60,854 bases of DNA from Bdellovibrionales bacterium RIFOXYD12_FULL_39_22 (GCA_001770205.1 MEQL01000004.1:1-60854), one strand, 5' to 3'. Shown: positions 52,991 through 60,854, counted from the first letter of the stretch. Numbers and translations: made by a program. Notes: generated by a model not told the origin, from the sequence alone.

Positions 52991-53206
52991 CTATTTATTC
53001 CCAAAATCATTAAAAAAACAATTACGTTCACAGACCCCGGTGGCCAGATGGCGAGAAAAGATATTTCCAAAATTACCAACTGCTTCGTCAAAGTAGGTAG
53101 TAATAGTCTTTAGCATATTGACGGTAATGATAGAGATAATGGCAAATAGTAAAATATATTCAACAAGTGCTTGGCCAGCAGAGGCCTTAATTTTTCGATG
53201 ACTCAT
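52991..53206 (-). CDS. Flp pilin-like small protein
   Basis: A 71-residue protein with the type IVb pilin pattern SAGQALVEYILLFAIISIITV; cleavage would be between G and Q. The tail carries two cysteines (GVCERNCFFN) absent from the main Flp. It lies between the Flp pilin gene and the peptidase gene and may be a minor pilin. Confidence 0.75.
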   Translation of the reverse strand: MSHRKIKASAGQALVEYILLFAIISIITVNMLKTITTYFDEAVGNFGNIFSRHLATGVCERNCFFNDFGNK

Positions 53207-53292
53207 ATTTAAAAATTATAACTGGAAACGAGGTGGTTCGCAATTGGTGGTAGATTATAACAAGAAGAGATGTCAGTGCGCGGAGATATCTT

Positions 53293-53475
53293 CTATTTCA
53301 TCTCTTGTGCAATACCATCTATCTTATCGAAGACGTTTGCGGTTATTTGTTCCAATCGACTAACTGCTACGTCTTTAAATTTTACAACAATTAAAACTAC
53401 CACCACCACCAGTAAGATGTACTCTGTGGAAGTCTGTCCCTCTTCATCTTTTAAAAAACTGATGAATTTATTCAT
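53293..53475 (-). CDS. flp: Flp-type pilin
   Basis: A 60-residue Flp pilin: a short lead MNKFISFLKDEEG, cleavage site G/Q, then QTSTEYILLVVVVVLIVVKF and a 22-residue tail. This is the standard size of the major Flp/Fap pilin. GGGGAAGGA precedes the ATG at 53475; the in-frame extension to 53532 is not needed. It is the first gene of the Tad operon, with its promoter at about 53584-53612. Confidence 0.92.
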   Translation of the reverse strand: MNKFISFLKDEEGQTSTEYILLVVVVVLIVVKFKDVAVSRLEQITANVFDKIDGIAQEMK

Positions 53476-53583
53476 TCCTTCCCCCTTCAAATACCTTGTT
53501 CGCATACATCTTCGGTATAATCTCATCAACACTTTACCAATCTCCTAAGAAATCGAAAAAGTGCTAAAATATCAACTAGATAT

Positions 53584-53612
53584 ATTATAACACCGCTGTG
53601 CGTCACACGCAA
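53584..53612 (-). promoter_or_regulatory. Tad operon promoter with overlapping palindrome
   Basis: On the minus strand TTGCGT (53612-53607), a 17-base spacer and TATAAT (53589-53584) form a promoter about 110 bases before the flp ATG. The palindrome TGCGT-GTG-ACGCA (53611-53599 on that strand) covers the -35 box and part of the spacer, where an activator or repressor could bind. Confidence 0.55.
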
Positions 53613-53669
53613 CTAATTTTGCCCCTTTTACACTATTACCTAATAAAATTAGATCATTATTAATATTGA

Positions 53670-53698
53670 TTGAGCACTATTTCACAATGGAGTATAAT
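53670..53698 (+). promoter_or_regulatory. 6S RNA promoter
   Basis: TTGAGC (53670-53675), a 17-base spacer and a perfect TATAAT (53693-53698). The first paired base of the 6S RNA stem is at 53706, seven to eight bases after the -10 box, which fits this start. Confidence 0.8.
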
Positions 53699-53704
53699 CG
53701 TCAC

Positions 53705-53898
53705 TGGGTCTAGTAGTTGGCATATTAATTATTCGCCCTACTAAGCGTAATAAAGGGAGTGGTCCCTGATCATGGTGAGCAAGCTCACAAGTTTTAAACT
53801 TATAGTGAGAAGCCTAAAGTGATTACAACTGCACCCACCTGTCAAACGGCGGGCGGAATAGATTCAAGAACGCCATATCAAAACTAGGCCCTTTTTTT
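53705..53898 (+). ncRNA. ssrS: 6S RNA
   Basis: About 190 bases between a strong promoter and a T7 run. The ends pair over nine bases: GGGTCTAGT (53706-53714) with ACTAGGCCC (53883-53891, one G-U pair), followed by TGGC with GCCA. The inside carries conserved 6S segments in order: GTCCCTGA, GGTGAGCAAGCTC, GAGAAGCCTAAA, then ACTGC and CACC, closely like the Escherichia coli 6S RNA. 6S RNA binds housekeeping RNA polymerase holoenzyme by imitating an open promoter and dampens transcription in stationary phase. It is divergent from the Tad operon. The exact ends are estimated. Confidence 0.88.
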
Positions 53899-53971
53899 CA
53901 CTCACCCCCCTCTTCTTTCTCTGCGTAATTAAACTATTGACAGGCGTGTTTACATCCAGCATCATTTTAGT

Positions 53972-54514
53972 ATGGATTTTGATCTGCAACCCCAAGAGAT
54001 TTCAACGACTTGGATAGAAAATTTGGCCTTAGAAGAGCTCAATATGGAGGAGTCGGGAGTTATTCACTTCGCAGATAATTTCAGTCCAGTTCACCACCTA
54101 GAAGAGGCCTCTATTGAGTTTATGGATAATCTTCGTGATCGTTTTGAAATCTACATAACCAAGTTTAATGAATTCAGGGGAAACAATAGTGCCGGTGATC
54201 AGGTACGTGTTTTTAAAATTTCTAATACCATAAATGATTTTATGGTCTATCGCAATTCGTTGCGCTTGATTGTGGCACGCAAGGCAAATGACCTGATTTC
54301 AATTGGCTTTCTCTCTAGTAGCGGGGAAGTTTTTTCTCCTAAAATAAGTGCGGGCCGGAGTGCGGTAGTAGAAAACAGTAAAGTACCGCTAGAGATTATG
54401 GCCCACCTTGGGCCTTTTAATAAAATCACCTGGCGTTTTATGGGAGAAGTGGTGGAGCAAGAATCACTAGTGAAATACTGCCTTTCCGAATTTATTCGTA
54501 GCTCGGCCAGATAA
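53972..54514 (+). CDS. Unknown soluble protein downstream of 6S RNA
   Basis: A 180-residue protein without signal or membrane segments. It is acidic at the N-terminus and has a mixed alpha/beta pattern in the second half (LRLIVARKANDLISIGFLSSSG). Only weak ribosome binding signals precede the ATG. It does not resemble the YgfA/5-formyltetrahydrofolate cyclo-ligase often encoded after 6S RNA in other proteobacteria. It converges with the FliG-like gene. No family is recognised. Confidence 0.55.
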   Translation: MDFDLQPQEISTTWIENLALEELNMEESGVIHFADNFSPVHHLEEASIEFMDNLRDRFEIYITKFNEFRGNNSAGDQVRVFKISNTINDFMVYRNSLRLIVARKANDLISIGFLSSSGEVFSPKISAGRSAVVENSKVPLEIMAHLGPFNKITWRFMGEVVEQESLVKYCLSEFIRSSAR

Positions 54515-54536
54515 ATTTTAAATTATATCTTTTCTA

Positions 54537-54968
54537 CTACACTGAAATTTGTTTGCGCTTATTTAATGAAATTAAAACGGAGACAATTTTATTTTGCGCT
54601 CGTCTGCTATCTCTTGCCTCATTTTCAATAGGGGCCACTAAAGTACTAAATGCCTGCTCTGCATAATCTCTAGGCACAATTCCCAGCAAGCGGCGTTGAA
54701 AATCAACACTAACTCCCTTTAAGGCAATTCCAAGAATAGGGGCGGAGATATGAGTAAAAATCTTTCTCAGGTCAACATCAGAGAGTGAAGAGAGGTTTTC
54801 AAAGGTTATGCTTCTTTCCACTAGTTCATCGGCCAGTACCGGGTTGCGAATTTTAATCTGCTTCAAAATTCGTTCGCGCTCGTCTTGTCGCAAGTATTGC
54901 ATCATCTCTATGATTTGTGCTTTGCCATTAATAAAAACTCCGGTTTGCTGCTCTGTCGTTGTGCCCAT
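54537..54968 (-). CDS. Orphan FliG-like domain protein
   Basis: A 143-residue protein resembling the middle/C-terminal armadillo-type region of the flagellar switch protein FliG. The segment FENLSSLSDVDLRKIFTHIS, then ALKGVSVDFQRRLLGIVP, matches the FliG pattern in which a loop and helix precede ALKG and a short helical repeat follows; RRAQNKIVSVLISL is like the FliG linker. Full FliG has about 330 residues, so this is a single-domain orphan. No other flagellar genes are in the window. AAAGGGAAAA precedes the ATG. It may be an adaptor built from FliG parts. Confidence 0.7.
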   Translation of the reverse strand: MGTTTEQQTGVFINGKAQIIEMMQYLRQDERERILKQIKIRNPVLADELVERSITFENLSSLSDVDLRKIFTHISAPILGIALKGVSVDFQRRLLGIVPRDYAEQAFSTLVAPIENEARDSRRAQNKIVSVLISLNKRKQISV

Positions 54969-55032
54969 CTTTTTTCCCTTTTTCCTTTAACCGTTTGTGT
55001 ATTCGACTTGCCTTTAAAATATGTATCCGGCC

Positions 55033-55452
55033 TTATGTATCCCAGCGAGATTTTTCCTTGTTAAATTTTTCTTTGGCCGTCTCCAATGTTTCCTTGTGAG
55101 ATTGTTCCATCTCGTCTAGTTGATTTTTAAAAGATGCTTTTACCTCGGATACTTGATCACCATGAGTTATCTTGAGATTTCGCAACTCTGCATCGAGGCG
55201 TTCATTTTCTTCATCGATTCGCTCTTTGTGAGCAGAACGTAAATCTTGTAGTTTTTGTTCTAAATCGTTTTCTAGAGTTGAGACTTTTACTCCATAATCT
55301 TTTTCTAAGCTAGAGAGTGCCGCTTCATTGTTCTTAGCAACTTTTTGATATTCGCGATAGTTTTCGGCCTTCATCTTGCGCAATTCGAAATTATTGCGTT
55401 TGTACTCATTTTCTCGGTAGCGATTCATTTGTATTTGAGAAAGATCATCCAT
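55033..55452 (-). CDS. Coiled-coil protein, unknown
   Basis: A protein of about 139 residues that is nearly all coiled coil, with heptad-like spacing from residue 20 to 135 (AALSSLEKDYGVKVSTLEND, QKLQDLRSAHKERIDEENER). No signal peptide or membrane segment. The start at 55452 is chosen for AAGGGTG upstream; a TTG at 55530 has no such site. It lies 64 bases before the FliG-like gene on the same strand, so the two may be co-transcribed and could form a complex. Confidence 0.6.
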   Translation of the reverse strand: MDDLSQIQMNRYRENEYKRNNFELRKMKAENYREYQKVAKNNEAALSSLEKDYGVKVSTLENDLEQKLQDLRSAHKERIDEENERLDAELRNLKITHGDQVSEVKASFKNQLDEMEQSHKETLETAKEKFNKEKSRWDT

Positions 55453-55638
55453 ACTATAAACACCCTTGTGCCAGGAAGAAGAGGCCAAGCACTGTAGATA
55501 ATTATACATTGCCAAACTTTTTTCATTCAATAGCGGAAATAATGGCCATTATTTTTGTGAGTGCTAAAAGCAGTTTTCAATAGTTGAAATCTAAACTATG
55601 ATTAGTATTAGTTTTGATAAATTGTGGACTAATTAAGT

Positions 55639-56937
55639 ATGGAACCTGGAAAATATATTTTTGATAAAACCGATTATGACGATTTTAAAAATTGGTTGCA
55701 ACTCAACTTGGATGGCATAACCTGGCAAGGCAAATTTGGAGCAGAGTTTGAAGATTTTTGGACAAATTTCTTTATTGATGGATTAAATCTTTCACAATTA
55801 GTTTATAGATTTAACTACGCTGTCACGACTGTTAAAGTGGGCCCTATTTCATCTTGGTTTTTATGGTTGCGCGATAAGTTCATTGTCTATGTTTTTATCT
55901 ATCGAGAGTTTACTGTCATGGATATTGCCATGCAAGTTGAGATTTCTATCTCTGAGTTGGCCGTAGTGTTGAGAAATTTCTTTCTGGAGAAATTGCCACA
56001 CTACGATGACGAGATTAGCGAGTTATTTCAAATTACCAATGTCTCCAGTGAAAATCTATCACTGGGCTTTAAAGACATTATGACAAAGCTAGAAATAGGG
56101 GATGATTTTTCAGGAACTCACGAAGACGATGTGATGCCTTCCATGGAAATTACTCTTTATCGCGAGTGGGGAACTTTTGTTGCTCAGATGAAGCGAGATT
56201 TTACTTCAAAAAAATTTAGCTTGGATAAGAAAAAGGCCTTAATGCCTGCGCGAGAGATTCTTCGCTTGGCCCGTGATTTTGTTTTGCTAATTGTTTTGGG
56301 AGTTGTCGTTATAACGTTGGTGCGAATGATTAATACCTGGTATGAAGAATTTCTTACTAACAAGATTAGTATTTACGAACCACAGTTTTTGCAAATAGAC
56401 AGCAACTTAAAATTTAAACCATTTGAGGAGATCGAAGACAAGGCGGATATGATTGATCTCGATAGAGTCGGTATTGATCTGGAAGATGAAGATAAATTTA
56501 AGCAGATTGAAGCAGAAGTATTTCAAACAGAGTCAGAAGTTGTTTTGGCCTCCTGGGAATCTCTTCCTAAAGATTTTGATCAGACAAATTTAGAACAATC
56601 GGCGTATGAGGAGCAAACAAAAGATGGTTATCGTGAAACGCGCTTTGGAAATAAAAAAGTATATCGGGTGATGATGAGATCGGTTAATGCCGAAGAGTCA
56701 AAAAAAAACTTAAACGAGTTGATTTCCAAGTACAGTATTTCACAGGTTGATAACGTCTCTCCAGGAACGATTGTTCCCGGAGGACTCTATTATAACTTAT
56801 ATGTTCCTCGCTTAGCGTTACGTGAATTTTTGACGGAAGTTTTGGAAGTTGATGAAGCAATTCTTTATGAAAATTTGGCCCGCGGAGATAATCCTCCGGG
56901 AGTAAACAAAGTATTTGTTTGGATTAAGACCATCTAA
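55639..56937 (+). CDS. Single-pass membrane protein with cytoplasmic N-domain, unknown
   Basis: A 432-residue protein. Residues 1-215 are soluble and include a helix-turn-helix-like segment (FTVMDIAMQVEISISELAVVLRNFF). One membrane helix follows at about 219-238 (FVLLIVLGVVVITLVRMI). Residues 240-432 are extracytoplasmic, acidic and end in a folded region (SKYSISQVDNVSPGTIVPGG). The layout, with a DNA-binding-like domain in the cytoplasm and a periplasmic sensor, recalls ToxR-type or anti-sigma-type proteins, but I cannot assign it. It overlaps the convergent 634-residue gene by four bases. Confidence 0.6.
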   Translation: MEPGKYIFDKTDYDDFKNWLQLNLDGITWQGKFGAEFEDFWTNFFIDGLNLSQLVYRFNYAVTTVKVGPISSWFLWLRDKFIVYVFIYREFTVMDIAMQVEISISELAVVLRNFFLEKLPHYDDEISELFQITNVSSENLSLGFKDIMTKLEIGDDFSGTHEDDVMPSMEITLYREWGTFVAQMKRDFTSKKFSLDKKKALMPAREILRLARDFVLLIVLGVVVITLVRMINTWYEEFLTNKISIYEPQFLQIDSNLKFKPFEEIEDKADMIDLDRVGIDLEDEDKFKQIEAEVFQTESEVVLASWESLPKDFDQTNLEQSAYEEQTKDGYRETRFGNKKVYRVMMRSVNAEESKKNLNELISKYSISQVDNVSPGTIVPGGLYYNLYVPRLALREFLTEVLEVDEAILYENLARGDNPPGVNKVFVWIKTI

Positions 56938-58835
56938 TTATTTATGGGTGTTGACTCATTTGGGGCCTCAGAATTATCACTACCCGAAGAAGCTTCCTCT
57001 TCTTTTTTTTGTCTTTCCTCTGCTCGTTTTTGTTCTTCCTCCGTTCCATAACCAAGCATACTGTCGTTAATCTGGTCAGGTGATAGCGAAGCACTGCTTC
57101 TGTTATTTTCGTCTTCATCGTCGTGCTGGTTATTTTGCTGAGTGATCGTGTCAGTAATTTGTTGTAGCAGTTTGAAATCCTTGGCACCATAATTATTGGC
57201 AGAATTTTCTAAATTACTGGGCGATCGACCGGCCACTTCTTTATCGGAAGCAAAGGCGCTATCGGCCATCTCTTGTGCTAGAGTCTGAGTGTTGGCCCCT
57301 AATTTTTTCCCACTACTATCTTCTACACTGAAATAGCCAGAAATAACGTTATTAAAGTGGACCAATTCTTTATACTCACTGGCGGTTGATTCAATTTGCT
57401 TTTTAATTCCTTCCAGCTGGCCTTTGTTTTCTACTGTCGTTGGATCATCGCTTTTTCCGGCCACCGAAGTTTTATTGATATTTTCCGCTAGTTGCTTAAT
57501 GATCATTTCTCGTTCTTGTTCATAGTTAGTCTGAATTTTGTCTTTTAAAATCTCTGCATTATCACTGTTGACCATTTCTTCAACTTTTTCTCGACGCTCA
57601 TCCTTCATATATTTTTCTACACCAGCTTCATCGGTTACTTCTTTTTCAATTTTATTTTGTATTGCCCCACTCTCTACAACATATTCATCCATGGCCTTTT
57701 CTAATTTTTTCTTTTCCTCAGAACTGTTGAGATACTTTTTACATAACTCGCTATTGGCAGCATCAATGCATTTGGCCTGTAGTTCTTGGGCCTGCACTTC
57801 TAGGGCCGAACCATATCCAGAAGTATTGATCACCTCATTAGAGGTTAGTGTTGTTAGATGGTCGATGTTTTTGGTTTCTCCTTTTTCAGAGGTGGCCAAT
57901 CCACGATAAACGCTGGTGTTTTGTTTTCCCACGATTTCAACACTTGGCGCCTCTTTAGCATTGGCCTCAGCCGCTTTTTTTAGATCATCAATGGCAAAAA
58001 GATTTTGCTTCAATGCTCGCAAATTAGCAGTTACCACACAGGCGCGTTGCTTAGAATAATTTTTATCTTTCTTTTCTTCCTCCTCGCCTTCTTCGGCCGA
58101 AGTGTTATGGCAAATATCTTGAATTTGGGTTATGCATTCAGACCACTGAACATATGCCACCGGATTACCATTTTTCTCAACAGAGGTTAAAGATTTTAAG
58201 TTTTTTTGTCGCTGCGCCTTTCGTTTCCCATCATTTTCATTTATGTAGAATTTATTCTCGGAATTTGCGTCGATACAATAGTAGGTGACTGTTGAGACAA
58301 CATTTTTTCCCAGTTGAGATTCAAACATTTCCCAAAAGACGCCATGATCTGCCACTTTTCCTTCGGTGTAGGTGTTGTTTTTAATTTCGCCATACATCGC
58401 GTCTTTTAACTTTTTCAAATAATATTCTTCCAACTTTAAAATTGCCGGATCGGAGCTGTTATCTAATTCGGTCTGATTGAGCGATTCAAAACTATCTTTT
58501 TGCTCACTGTTTAATTTCATATATTTTTCATACAAATCATTCATCTTTTCCTGGCCAACTCCCTTTGCCAGACACTCTTGCATTTTTGTCGCATAGTTGG
58601 CAGCGTTGCTGTTAGGCTGGCCTTTTTTACACTCGTCATACACTGGCCGTACGGATGGATCATTTAAAATGGCAGGAACATTTCCTTCGTCGTTGGAGTC
58701 AGAAATTCTCGTTTCAAGAGTATTGTAGAGCTTTTCGGGTTTCTTTGAATTATTATCCTGCGCCATCGCCACATCTGCGCTTATTAGTAAGACAATTACT
58801 GTCACAGATGAATATAAAAGTTCTACTATTCCCAT
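56934..58835 (-). CDS. Large secreted, Lys/Glu-rich helical protein, unknown
   Basis: A protein of about 633 residues with a signal peptide (ELLYSSVTVIVLLISADVAMA) and a very charged, mostly helical mature part with coiled-coil stretches (LEKAMDEYVVESGAIQNKIE, EYKELVHFNNVISGYF). Six to eight cysteines lie in the first 400 residues. The last 70 residues are low-complexity Asn/Ser/Glu. It resembles in size and composition the 646-residue secreted protein at 24.2 kb, but no sequence motif is shared by eye. The start at 58835 is chosen because the signal peptide begins there. Confidence 0.6.
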   Translation of the reverse strand: MGIVELLYSSVTVIVLLISADVAMAQDNNSKKPEKLYNTLETRISDSNDEGNVPAILNDPSVRPVYDECKKGQPNSNAANYATKMQECLAKGVGQEKMNDLYEKYMKLNSEQKDSFESLNQTELDNSSDPAILKLEEYYLKKLKDAMYGEIKNNTYTEGKVADHGVFWEMFESQLGKNVVSTVTYYCIDANSENKFYINENDGKRKAQRQKNLKSLTSVEKNGNPVAYVQWSECITQIQDICHNTSAEEGEEEEKKDKNYSKQRACVVTANLRALKQNLFAIDDLKKAAEANAKEAPSVEIVGKQNTSVYRGLATSEKGETKNIDHLTTLTSNEVINTSGYGSALEVQAQELQAKCIDAANSELCKKYLNSSEEKKKLEKAMDEYVVESGAIQNKIEKEVTDEAGVEKYMKDERREKVEEMVNSDNAEILKDKIQTNYEQEREMIIKQLAENINKTSVAGKSDDPTTVENKGQLEGIKKQIESTASEYKELVHFNNVISGYFSVEDSSGKKLGANTQTLAQEMADSAFASDKEVAGRSPSNLENSANNYGAKDFKLLQQITDTITQQNNQHDDEDENNRSSASLSPDQINDSMLGYGTEEEQKRAEERQKKEEEASSGSDNSEAPNESTPINN

Positions 58836-59076
58836 ACATCTAATTATCGTCGGAAACAGCTTTATACTTGAGTAAAAAGCTCTAGCTCGCAACAACTAAC
58901 TAATTTTACGCCAATCATATGGACAGGAAGAGCTGGCCAGACAAAATCATACGCCAAATTTTTGAGTCAAAGTGGCCACTGACATAGTTTAGAGTGTAAC
59001 CATAAATAATTTTTTACAGGCCGATTTTTTCTTGTTACCGTATCTGCCCTAGCCCCAGTAAACTTTAGGAGACTTT

Positions 59077-60465
59077 ATGCACAGCAAATTTAAAACAATC
59101 ATTGAACCATTTAGAATAAAAATGGTTGAGCCCATCAAGATGACAACTTTATCTGAACGTAAAAAATATTTAGAAGAGGCTGCCTATAATCTTTTTCAAA
59201 TTCGGGCGGAAAATATTTTGATTGATCTTCTCACTGATAGTGGAACCGGAGCAATGTCTGCGGCGCAGTGGGGAAAAATGATGGAAGGTGACGAGTCATA
59301 TGCTGGCTGCAAATCTTTTTATGATATGAAAGATGCTGTCGTAGATCTGACAGGATATAAACACGTTTTTCCAACACACCAAGGAAGAGCGGCTGAGAGA
59401 ATTCTTTTTAGTTGTATTGGAGGTGAGGGGAAAATAATATTAAATAACACACACTTTGATACAACTCGTGCCAATGTTGAATATACTAAGGCCGAGGCCA
59501 TTGATCTCGTTATTGATGAAGGGAGAGACCCTTCCTCGCTTCATCCCTTCAAAGGAAACATGGATTTAGTAAAGCTCGAGAACACGCTAAAGCAGTATGC
59601 CGGCAGTGATAGAGTACAAATGTGTATGATGACGATTACTAATAATTCGGGTGGAGGGCAACCTGTTTCCATGCAAAATATTCGGGAAACAAAGGCCATT
59701 TGCCAAAAATATAAAATTCCTTTTTTTCTTGATGCGTGTCGCTTTGCAGAGAATGCCTATTTTATTAAACAGCGAGAAGACGGATTTAAAAACAAAGCAA
59801 TTAAGCAAATTGTGCAAGAAATGTTTTCTTATGCAGATGGCTGTACAATGAGCGCGAAGAAGGATGCTATTGTAAATATGGGAGGTTTTTTAGCGTTTAA
59901 TGATGATAATCTGGCCATTGGTGTGCAAAACATGCTGATCCTCACGGAAGGATTTTCTACCTATGGAGGATTGTCTGGGCGAGATTTAGCAGCTCTAGCG
60001 CAAGGCTTGAAGGAAGTTGTGGATGAAGATTATCTCGAATATCGCATTGTATCCACTCAGTATTTGGGGAATGCACTGATAGAGATGGGAGTGCCAGTAG
60101 TGCGGCCTATAGGGGGACATGCCGTGTACATTGATGCAAAGGCCATGCTGCCACATATTTCGGCCTTACAATATCCTGGACAGGCATTGGCGTGCGCGCT
60201 CTATTTGGAGGGAGGAATTCGTAGCGTAGAGATAGGAAGTTTTATGTTTGGTTCCTACGACAAAAAAACAGGCGCAGAAATTCCTTCAAAAATGGAGCTG
60301 GTTCGCTTGGCAATTCCGCGGCGAGTATACACTCAAAGTCATATTGATTTTGTTATTGAAGTTATTGCGGAAGTTAATAAAAATAAGAACGCCCTTCGTG
60401 GCTATAAGGTTGTAGAGCAGCCACCGTTTTTGCGTCATTTTTCCGCAAAACTCAAAAAACTCTAA
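59077..60465 (+). CDS. tnaA: Tryptophanase
   Basis: A 462-residue beta-eliminating lyase of the tryptophanase/tyrosine phenol-lyase family. The PLP lysine is in the TMSAKKDAIVNMGG segment (K261/K262), with DLLTDSGTGAMS, THQGRAAE and SGGGQPVS as further family segments. Tryptophanase is favoured over tyrosine phenol-lyase because GIRSVEIGSF has Ile where the latter has the substrate-binding Arg (MERG), and because ARFAENAYFIKQRE matches tryptophanase. It degrades tryptophan to indole, pyruvate and ammonia using PLP and K+. TAGGAG precedes the ATG. No tnaC-like leader peptide or tnaB permease is seen nearby. Confidence 0.92.
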   Translation: MHSKFKTIIEPFRIKMVEPIKMTTLSERKKYLEEAAYNLFQIRAENILIDLLTDSGTGAMSAAQWGKMMEGDESYAGCKSFYDMKDAVVDLTGYKHVFPTHQGRAAERILFSCIGGEGKIILNNTHFDTTRANVEYTKAEAIDLVIDEGRDPSSLHPFKGNMDLVKLENTLKQYAGSDRVQMCMMTITNNSGGGQPVSMQNIRETKAICQKYKIPFFLDACRFAENAYFIKQREDGFKNKAIKQIVQEMFSYADGCTMSAKKDAIVNMGGFLAFNDDNLAIGVQNMLILTEGFSTYGGLSGRDLAALAQGLKEVVDEDYLEYRIVSTQYLGNALIEMGVPVVRPIGGHAVYIDAKAMLPHISALQYPGQALACALYLEGGIRSVEIGSFMFGSYDKKTGAEIPSKMELVRLAIPRRVYTQSHIDFVIEVIAEVNKNKNALRGYKVVEQPPFLRHFSAKLKKL

Positions 60466-60605
60466 AAAAATAATGTCAGAGTAAAAAACTCATGTAAATT
60501 TTATTGAAAAAAAGCTGTGTTTTTCAATATTTGCTCTAAAAAAACTACATTTCTAAAAAAACATAACTTTTTTAACTTTTTTTTTGACATTGCTGAAATA
60601 ATTAG

Positions 60606-60634
60606 TTGACAGACAAAGTAGTCTCAAATAGATT
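60606..60634 (+). promoter_or_regulatory. tRNA-Ala promoter
   Basis: A perfect TTGACA (60606-60611), a 17-base spacer and TAGATT (60629-60634). Transcription would start near 60641, about 30 bases before the tRNA. A second TTGACA lies at 60586-60591 but has no good partner. Confidence 0.6.
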
Positions 60635-60669
60635 CCCAAAATCCTTTGGACAATTTCGTGTGTTTGATT

Positions 60670-60745
60670 GGGGATGTAGCTCAACTGGGAGAGCGTCTGC
60701 TTTGCACGCAGAAGGTCGCAGGTTCGATCCCTGTCATCTCCACCA
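60670..60745 (+). tRNA. tRNA-Ala (anticodon TGC)
   Basis: A 76-base cloverleaf. The acceptor stem pairs GGGGATG with CATCTCC (one G-U). The D arm TAGCTCAACTGGGAGAGC, the anticodon loop CTTTGCACG with anticodon TGC, and the T arm GCAGGTTCGATCCCTGT are all complete. The 3' CCA is encoded. The strongest match is tRNA-Ala(UGC). Confidence 0.97.
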
Positions 60746-60854
60746 AATATGGCCAAATGGATAAGCTCTTTAAAAACTAAATATTAGATTAAAAAGAATC
60801 ATCAACTTAGGTTGATGGTTACCACGATGAGAAAGACCATGGCATACACAAAGT

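Noticed and set aside
58896..59076. TnaC leader peptide upstream of tryptophanase
   Set aside because: No short frame with a tryptophan followed by a suitable proline and stop is seen in this gap.
60553..60756. Minus-strand ORF with GDDRDRTCDLLRAKQTLSQL
   Set aside because: It is the antisense of the tRNA-Ala; such frames are regularly annotated by mistake and have no ribosome binding site.

Overview
The window is 60.9 kb of an AT-rich bacterial chromosome (roughly 40% G+C by eye). The gene content points to the predatory Bdellovibrio/Bacteriovorax group (Bdellovibrionota) or a close relative. Pointers are a TIGR02147-type regulator beside a secreted GGNGGD protein, many signal-peptide and lipoprotein genes without recognisable domains, a Tad (Flp) pilus locus, LuxC/LuxE-type genes, and a 6S RNA with proteobacterial conserved segments. 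This placement is inference; no 16S gene is present. The tetranucleotide GGCC is strikingly frequent in most core genes and much rarer in a few segments that look imported.

Layout. 0.3-3.5 kb: secreted DUF4105 and DUF3015-like proteins, a small ferredoxin and thioredoxin. 3.5-11.3 kb: one tight minus-strand operon with a double GNAT protein, a LuxE-type acyl-protein synthetase, a LuxC-type acyl-CoA reductase fused to a PaaK-like adenylating domain, a second PaaK-like enzyme and a PEGA/outer-membrane-type protein. No luciferase genes are present. 11.4-13.9 kb: small envelope proteins of unknown role. 14-24 kb: an accessory region with a Fic protein and a broken copy of part of its gene, a TIGR02147 regulator with an ankyrin protein, an ISAs1 transposase remnant, a decayed beta-helix lipoprotein gene, a DUF4143 ATPase, a secreted isochorismatase-like protein and a 10-bp tandem repeat. 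24.2-38.8 kb: mostly housekeeping genes, namely Ppx/GppA, AsmA-like, UvrD/PcrA, GlmS, GlmU, Lon, a dCMP deaminase-type enzyme and a receiver protein. 38.8-45.4 kb: secreted proteins, including a 1121-residue Ig-like/DUF1566 lipoprotein and a short RHS protein. 45.6-53.5 kb: a Tad locus on the minus strand. 53.7-53.9 kb: 6S RNA. 54-58.8 kb: a FliG-like orphan, a coiled-coil protein and two large envelope proteins. 59-60.5 kb: tryptophanase. The right edge carries tRNA-Ala(UGC).

How parts work together. GlmS and GlmU make UDP-GlcNAc for the envelope. The Tad genes encode pilins, the prepilin peptidase, pseudopilins, CpaB, the secretin, a fused CpaE-CpaF motor ATPase and one inner-membrane platform protein; no second platform gene (TadC) is seen. 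The LuxE/LuxC/PaaK operon has the parts to activate a fatty or aryl acid, carry it as a thioester and reduce it, with product and purpose unknown. It is the best candidate here for an undescribed system.
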